From Meghimatium bilineatum (taxonomy: Eukaryota; Mollusca; Gastropoda; Stylommatophora; Philomycidae): a stretch of DNA of 64,000 nt. The stretch spans positions 16,266,394 to 16,330,393 of the forward strand of contig CM067317.1 of NCBI GenBank assembly GCA_034231615.1, given 5' to 3'. The notes below the pieces were generated by a model. That model worked only from the letters and a program-made list of their open reading frames with translations. It had not been told where the DNA came from and searched no databases. This document shows, one piece after another, positions 49,901 to 58,900 of the stretch (the first letter of the stretch is position 1; every line of letters begins with the position of its first letter). The position numbers were made by a program, and so were the translations under genes.

Positions 49901-52900
49901 GTATCCCTGCTTTACTCCACTCTGTACCTCAAACCACTCTGAGAGATCGGCCTTCAACTTTACTAATTAAATGTCACTTGAAATTATAATCAACTTCACT
50001 TATAAATTCAGAGCTGGTATTATTTAATTTTTTTCTTTTTAATGACTGTCTGATGTTGTCGTTTATTTTGTCCTTGTTCTCCTTCGGAGCCTGCATAATT
50101 GATTCTTGATCCTCTACACTTCTGACAATAGGTCTTCTCATTAATATTAAATTTTGACATTCCATCATTCTTCAGAGACATTGTAGTTAGCCTCTATTTT
50201 AAGAATTTGGCCAGAAACTGTTTCTGCTCCCATTTTTCCATCTAATGTTGGGCATCCATCACAATTTAATATTTTCAATTTTCACACTCCCTTGCATGAT
50301 TGCTTACAAAGACAACCATGACTGGGAAAAAATGAGCAAATATGCTCATATATGAAAACATATGGGAATGTCACCAGCATATAGGTGATGGTTCCTGATA
50401 TTAAATAAAGTGATTGGACTGTTTTTTATTGTTAATATACACATTTTAATACTTTTGTTTTTAATTTTGCATTTTCTTTGTTTGTACTACTGTACTTTCT
50501 CATTATGTAATCACATTTCTGTGGTTCTTTCCTCTCTTTATCTCTATCTGTTGATTTCTAGACCCGTATACTGAAAATTGTAACATTGCTTTAGTGTTGC
50601 ATGTAGTCTTCATTTGATTTTGTGGTTCCACTCTGCATTTGTTCGTCCCTTTCTTGATAAAGACCTTTTGCTCAAAAATTTGATCCTGTTCATCATAAAA
50701 CTGTTATTAACCCTTTCTATATATTTAATGTAAATTATATTATGAGTGTGTGGTGTTTTCTTTACCCCTGCTACCGGATTCTTTTTTGAAAATTTGTGTT
50801 ATTGTTGGTGGCACTGGATAACACGATAACACACCTAATTCTGTAGTATTTCTTCTTCTTCTGCGTTCGTTCTCAAACTCTTGTAAATTATCAGGATGTA
50901 GTCCGGAGAACGGAATGCATTATGTCATGGTTTACAGCATTGCTGCGATATCTGCGCCTTTCGACCTGACATATACGACTTCAGCATGGCTTTGAGTGTT
51001 TGACCATATATGGGATGGGACAGCCAACTCCATCCTATAACCTCCTTAGTCTTACAACATGCATGGAAGGTAAACAGTGTTGCTATTCTTTGCTCCCTTT
51101 TTTGGCCCTGGCAACACACGGGTATTTATGTTGTTTCATTGCAAAATTATCATAATATTGCTGGAGGAACTGAATAAAACATGTAGACTTGCCGTAAAAT
51201 CGTTCTTTGAGCTTCACCTAGTCATATTTTGAATTGCTTCAAAACATTACTTGTATGGCCTTTACATAACTAAACCATGTTGTTACTGCTATAAATATAC
51301 TTAGAAAACATACTAATTCCCAATAATTCAACATTATAATCACAATTCTAAAGGATTTTATGGAAAATCAAAGTCTATAAAAACCTGATTCACTTTCATC
51401 AAGCTGCTCTGGTTTGAAGATGTAGACAGATGTCGTGGATTCTGATATTACAGCGAGCTAGCCATCTTTCAGTAAATTGTTGGAAAGAAAGTCTAATAAA
51501 ACAAGAAAGCTATGATTCGACATTTCCAGTCGCGTAACCACTAATATCATATTGTTCCCGTAGAAAACTCATTGCATAGCAACCCTGATAATCCATTGTC
51601 AAATCTATTAGCCTGGAGGGAAGTAAAGGTTAACATTGACTCATTCTGCATGTCAACACACTAATTTCTATTCCTGTACTAATGTGTTGATTTTTTAAGA
51701 GAACTAGGAATATCAATCTGTGATGCAGATTTATGAAATATCATGGTTAAGCTAGTAATGTCATTGTGCAAAATAAGTTTTAATGATATAATCACTATAG
51801 GTGTACATAATGTTTTTCTCATATTTACATTTTACATCTTAATTACAGATTCTACAGTGGTCGGACATTGTATGGAATTGGAATATTTGTTCTTATTTCT
51901 ACTGTTTCTCTGGTCTTGTTCATCGTCACAAGCTCATGGGGTGTCTTCATCAATTCCTTATTCATGTTCATAGCTGGTGCATTTAATGCTGGTCCAGATA
52001 TATTGCTCTGTGAGTATTAGTTAAATTTTTAAATTTTATATTTTAAAGAATATTGAGGGGTTTCATTATACCCAAATAAGATACCCAAAAATTATAGAAG
52101 ACCAGTCTTCTAGAAAATATACAAAATATACAGAATTCAGAGAAATGGTAATATAAAGAAGCCTGAATTTTAAAAAAAAATAGAACGTGTTGTGTTCTAC
52201 GAAACCTTAATTTGCTTAAAATCTAAATATGGTCAATGTAGTTTCCAAGCATTTAACAAGGAATATTATATTTAACAAAAACAATTTTCTTTATTGTTAA
52301 TGGTGTATTAATACGTTTTAAAATTTATTTAATAAAATACGCAAATTTAACACTGAATTAAAGTTAATGTGACTTCTAAATTATCAATTGCAAAAAAATA
52401 AAGATATTATCTGTACAATGAGCGCAGAAGACGAGATATTGAATAGAAATGCAATTTGTTTGTAGCATTCCTTGCATAAATAACTCTTGAAAAATCAGGA
52501 ATTCAGAACTGGTTGCTTCCCTTGTTAGTCATTAACCTTGAAGCTTGATTTAAATGAAGAATATGATACATTGAATCTAGAATTTTGTGATATTGCTATA
52601 CATAAACCATTTTTCAGACTATTCATTGTTTCTCTCATCAGCTGCAGTAGAAAACATTCATTAAACAGATACAGTGGAATCCTGTTACAACAAATCCAGT
52701 TTCAACATATTTACCTCTTTAACAACACTTTTCAAAATCGCTGATTATTTTAACTCTTTGTATTAATTTAAGGATCACAGTGGCCTAGTTGGTGGTGAGC
52801 TTGCTTGCTATCACCGGCTTACATCGTGCCATGTTCGAAATCATGTCTTGACAAAAATTTTAAGAATCTGGGTTATGATTTCTTGCTTGACACGACCACT

Positions 52901-55900
52901 CCTCCAGTCGACTCAGCTGTAAATGAGTACCTGACACATGAGTTAGGGGAGGTAAAGATTGCAAGGAAGGGAACTGATGACCCCACCTAATAGTTACTGC
53001 GGATTAGTACATCAAGAATTATCTTCATCCCTGATAGCAGGTTGCCTTTATCTTTACCTTAATTTTTAAAAACTTTTTATAATGCATGCATTTAAACACA
53101 TATCCCTGTATAACAAAATATTTACAATTTGTTTTTGGGAAAAAGGTAGTCTCTGAGCATTTGATCGGTGCGCGTACGTTTTAAAAGGTGGACAAAAGAC
53201 TCCACCACCGTGTACCAGTGAGGCATTCACCCAGAAACAGCATGACACGTTTACTGGCAGTGCATTTGGAGAAAGCCCTATTCAGTACTGTACAGGTGCA
53301 TCCTGAAAAAAAACTACAGCCAAAAAAACAAAAAATGCTGTGTTGATGGTTACATTCTGAATAGGATTCGCTATCAATTTTTTGTTACAGGTATGCACAG
53401 GGTCATGTGTCGAATATAGTCTCACTGTTCTATCTGGCCCATCCTTTAAAGTGAGACATTTGACTATTCCTGTAATTTAATTGGTCACTTTATGTCAACA
53501 GCCAATGAAAGTCACAGGTAAAGTCAAATGTGTCAAGTTAGGATGATTTCTAATTTAGTCCAAAGGTCTTAAGAGTTGTGTTCAAATGAAACCTGGTTGT
53601 GATATTGTCAATGGTCATTTGGTTGCACACAACTAAGCGTGCTAAAATGTGGGGCAGTGTGTAGGCCTTTGCATGTAGGAAAACCTTGCATTCTATTCAA
53701 CTGAACTAAATACACAGTACTCACTTGGCTTGTTAAAACTTCAGCATCTGGAAAACACAATCTATTCTTATTTAAAAAAGGAAGAGGGTTTGCTGAAAGC
53801 CTATGCCATATTGATCTTAAATTAAGTCATGGCATGTTGAAAAATAAACATGAAATTATAGTGAAAGTAACTGGCAGCGATACTGAATCTGTTTCACAAG
53901 ATACAACCGGTAATGCTTACAGGAGAAATGAATAACAGAAAATTGATACACCATTCTTTTAGTTGATAGGCAGTGATTACTTCATGGAAAAACTATGCAC
54001 AAGGGAAATAATAATTAAAAGGGGCATAAAATTATGTTAATAATTGTTATAACTATATATAACAAATTTCAGTTATAATGCACATTATTCTGTCAGACCT
54101 GACCAATTCGTTATAATGGGATTCCACAGTACATAATCTAGGCTTATGGATGTAGGCTGTTGTCAACGCAGACCTGGCATGTTCATAGGTCCTAAGATAT
54201 GAGACAGAATCTGCTATGCTTTATTGCACTGAGGGAGTTTTTTCTGAGGATTTTCAAAAATGTGCATCATGGTCACTCACTAGACTACAAGAGGTTGGAA
54301 TGATGGTTATAACAGTACATAAAGAGAAGCATAATAGATATATCAAAAGACTGTTAAATCGACACCAAACTGCACTTATCAATTTACTGATATTGGGATC
54401 AGAACACCTATTTCTGGTGTGTAACTGATTAGTGTTAAGATCAATAAACGTCAAAGAGGGCTGGCTTCTCAACAACATCATAACAAGAAAGCTGAGTTTT
54501 TTGGTCATTTAAAAAGACATAAAAGCATGGAAAGATTAATAGCTGAAGACAGTAAATTATTGCTGAGTAATCAGAATACATAAAGAAGATTATGTTCTGG
54601 AAAGAATATGTCACATGATGATGAACTGATGGTAACATTAACTGATAGCTAATTATTATTGATTTCAGGTGGTACTGTACCAGCCGAGCTAGTAGAAAAG
54701 CAAAACAAGAATGCTGCCACTGCTACAATCGGACTTGTCAATGGTGAGTTCAGTTTTCTAATCAACCAAGATGAACTTAATCAAATGGTTCTTCAGGTGT
54801 TAATGACAATACTTGTATTTAAAAATAATAAAGAGCACGAGTAACCTGAGTCTCAATGGGGACTAATATGTTTTCTCTGTCGAGAACATACTCCAAAGCT
54901 AAGAAGAGCTTAGTTAGGACTATATATGACTTTTTTAAAAATTACTTTCTTTCCACTGACCTTTTTTAAAAATAAATAATTTTCCTTAGTCATAAAGGGA
55001 AACGGGAGGCGGGAGGGAGTCTTGTGGCATTTCTGTGTTTCCCCATAGTGTTCTTTATGATGTCTGCTTTAACTCATCAAACATTCCTCTTCCCCCCCCC
55101 CCCTCCAAATCCAGTGCATCTGTAACTAAAGGCCTGGACTTTAGACTTGATGACCAGCACAAAATATATAATAAATATCCTTGGTTCTGGGATTCTCCCC
55201 TCACAATTGGAGATTATGCTCAATGTATTCCATACAAGCTGATAGTTGATGTTGCCTGATTATGTCAGTTTTTGAAGACATTTACATAAGAATATGAGAG
55301 TTCCGAGAAAATTTAATAGGGAGCACAAACTTTCAAACATAGATGATACATGCCTCAGCAGCTCTTTACTCAGAGTATGTTTCAAAATGAAAATAATTCT
55401 GGGATGACAATCTATTCTTCTAGTCATGAGCAATCTTTAACATATGAGGTTATACTTCCTGTCTGAAAGTATCTCAGATCAAAGGGGTCGGCAACATATG
55501 AACGTAATGTCAGTCTTTGACATTCTATTTGTTCTTCTTAAGCGTTCTTTCCCAAACTCCCACTCGATCTCTCTTGTAGCAGGACCATGGTCCTACTAGA
55601 TTTCCAGCAGGATCTAGTCCAGAGAATCGAAATACATTGTGGCATCGCATTATTTGCGCCAATGGCCTAACATACCCATCTTCAGCAGTTGTTTGTTTGT
55701 TCATTCTTAAACTTTCACTTGATCTCTCTTGTAGTAGGAAAATGGTCCAGCTAGACTTTCAGCAGGGTGTACCCATGAAACGGAAATGTGTTGTGTTGCC
55801 AATTTATTTGCACAAATGACCTGACACATCTGATTTTGGCGTTGTAAATAATACATTCAGTATTTTTATCACTTTCATGAACAGTGGATGTCTAATCAGT

Positions 55901-58900
55901 ATTTCTAATCACTAGAAATACATCATATATATTATTTGGCTCTGTGATATGACCTTTTGCAGTGCCCCAACTTTACTCCTCATACACTGTGTTGTGTTCT
56001 TGATAGAGACCTTTTGGTCAAAATGTTGATGTATGTGTTTTCCAGTGATTCGCAAAACTTAATTAGCATGTTTTAAATTTTTGCCTGGGAAATATTGAGC
56101 AACCATAGATTTGTCCAGAGTCCTGTCCTGTTGGTTTTTAAGCAATGAGATGTACTGGATGAGACTAAACTAATTCCATAGATGGGGGAGGAGGTAACAA
56201 ATATATACACCTAACCCCACAAAATCAGAACATGACTTTTAGTACTAGGAACCTATCCCGAAAGGTTGATTAAACCTCTTTCTCTCCCCAGAAGCAATTT
56301 TTAACAAAAAAGACAATCAATTTCTTCATAAAATAGAGAAATTCACATGAAATTGCACAAATTACCTGAGGGTGTCAACAGTAAAAGAGATGGATACAGC
56401 AAAAAATTGGAACTTGAAAATGTCCTCAGTGAAGAACAAGTTAGTATATGCTGTATCCAAGAAACACACCTCAGCAGCGACATAGCCTTCAAAATCAGAG
56501 GCTACCAGTGCTACCGGTCTGACAGAAAGGACAGGCGAAAGGGTGGAATTCTGACACTTGTTAAAAACAATATCAGCGCATGTCAGCTGGAAGTATATAT
56601 GGAAGGGGCAGAATACCAGATGCTCCACCTAAAAACAGACAGTGCAGAATTCCATCTCCTGAACTACTACTGCCCAAATGATAAACCATTGGCACTAGAC
56701 ACAATTCCAGACAAAGAGAGACTTATGGTGTGTGGTGACTTCAACAGCCACTCTCAGAGCTGGGGCTACGATCATATCGACAAGAGAGGTGAGGAACTTG
56801 AGAGCTGGCAGGATGAAAATAATCTCATTCTTATTAACCAGCCAGCAGACTTGCCAACCTTCTACTCGAGAGCATGGCACACCACCTCTACACCAGATCT
56901 GGCATTCCACTCACCAGGCTTGGAATGGAACATCACACGTGTTGTTGGAAAGCAGCTTGGAGGTAGTGACCACAGACCAGTATTTCTGGAAATCCACAAT
57001 GAATTTACCAAGGACAGCAGCACGCTCACTAGGTGGAATTATAAAAGGGCAGACTGGAAAATGTACCAGCATTTAACCAGTGTTCTAGTTAAGGATATGA
57101 ACTTGGACAAAGACATCAATAGAGCAGTGAGTGAGTTTAATAGATGTATACTACATGCTGCTAGTAAAACCATACCCAGGGGGGCACGCAAAAACTACAA
57201 ACCCTACTGGAATGATGAACTGGAAAAGCTGCAAAATGAGATGGAAACATCTAGAAAGCAGGCTGAGAACAGACCTAGCCAAGAACATCACAACAAATAT
57301 CAGCAAACAAAGGCTAAATTTCAAAGAGCCAAGTTACAAGCCAGACGGAGCAGCTGGAAAGAAAAAACAGAGTCGCTGAACCTAGAAAGAGATACTAGGA
57401 AATTATGGAAACTTGTAAAACAACTAAATGATGAAGGTACAGGGAGAAATACCAGGATCACACTTTATAAAGATAGACATTTTAACAGGTAAACATGCAG
57501 CTGATTACTTTGCAGATTCCTTTGCAGAAGACAATAACGTCAAAGTCAGCCCAGACAAACAACAGGAGGTTCGAGAGAACCAGCAAAACATTGGACAAGG
57601 TGAACCTATACCTGAAGTCATGGAGGCACCAATCACAATGAGAGAACTGGAGCATGCAATATCCAAATTGAAAATGAAAAAGTCCCCTGGAGCTGATGGA
57701 GTGTCCAATGAAATGATTAGAAACCTGGGAATTGCAGCAAGAGCAAAGCTACTGCAGATCTTTAACACAAGCTGGTCCACAGGTAATGTACCACAGGCGT
57801 GGAGAGAAGCAATAATGATACCACTCCTCAAATCAGGAAAAGATGGCAACATAGTCTCCAACTACAGGCCCATCAGCCTCACAAGCTGTCTATGTAAAAC
57901 AATGGAACGCATTATCAATCTTAGGATGCAGTGGTACCTTGAAAGTGAAAACCTTCTGGTATCACAGCAAGCAGGTTTCAGACAGTGCTACTCTACTGAA
58001 GATCAGGCAACCTACCTCTCCCAAGAGATTGAGGATGCCTTCCAAGAAAAGAAACTGGTACTAGCAGCATGGATAGACCTCAGGAAAGCATTTGATAAGG
58101 TCTGGAAAGAAGGGCTCCTAAAGAAATTGCGAAATTGCAGGGTTAGCTCAAGAATGTACAAATGGGTAAAAGCATACCTGCATAATAGAAGAGCTAGGGT
58201 ACAATTAGATGGTCGCAAGAGCAAGAAAGTTCTACTGCGTCATGGAGTCCCCCAGGGAGGAGTCCTGTCACCCACACTTTTCTTGGTTTACATCAATGAC
58301 CTAGTTGCTGAACTACCACACGGGATCAAAGTGGCAATGTATGCTGACGACCTGGTGATCTGGTGCACGGAAGAACATGCAACAGTGGCCACTAAACAAA
58401 TACAAAGAGGTATCGATACCCTAACATTATGGGCAAATAGATGGTGCGTCAGCATTAACACAGATAAGTGCAGCACTACACTCTTTACCCTCTCACCAAA
58501 ACAAAAAGCTGGTCATATCAAGATAGATGGAGAGCTCTTGAAAGAAGACAAACAACCCACATACCTCGGAGTTACTTTTGATGATAAGCTGACATGGAAG
58601 CAGCACATAAACAAAGCAACAACAAAAGCCAGAAGGAAGTTAGCTATCCTGAGAAAACTAAGTGGAACCACATGGGGAGCCAGTGGAAATATACTCAGTA
58701 AAGTTTACCAGCAAGGCATAAGACCACACCTGGAATATGGTTCAGCTGCGTGGTGTCCTGCATCAAACACCACATTACAAGATCTAGATAAAGTGCAAAA
58801 CCAGGCACTTAGAATAATGTTGGGAGCAATGAAATCAACACCCATAGCAGAGATGCAGAAAATGGGAAGAATGCAAACACTTGGCGAACGAAGAGACACA

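Larger units (their letters stand above)
47443..51848. other. Transporter intron 10
   Basis: The 4.4-kb intron is dominated by mobile DNA: SINE (47567-47808), LINE tail (47810-48450), SINE (48527-48710), LINE tails and RT (48700-49960, minus), a Penelope-like end (50653-50720) and SINE (50849-51120, minus). In 49980-50640 and 51130-51840 I see no gene. Confidence 0.75.
52010..54668. other. Transporter intron 11
   Basis: The intron carries SINEs at 52770-53030 and 53262-53395 and a weak LINE tail at about 54470-54610. Nothing is recognisable in 52010-52770 or 53400-54460. Confidence 0.65.

Noticed and set aside
51600-51640. Another TTAA MITE end (GGAGGGAAGTAAAGGTTAA)
   Set aside because: The end resembles CCTTTAC next to TTAA, but I could not find a matching opposite terminus. 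TTAACCCTTTC near 50708 does not pair with it.
2457-53030. tRNA genes at B-box-like sites (2508, 4125, 35088, 36340, 52830)
   Set aside because: None folds into a full cloverleaf with matching acceptor stem by eye. All are followed by SINE bodies.
55092-55104. Poly-C tract as a functional element
   Set aside because: Homopolymer runs here and at 60499-60520 and the G run near 5468 are simple repeats prone to sequencing length error.
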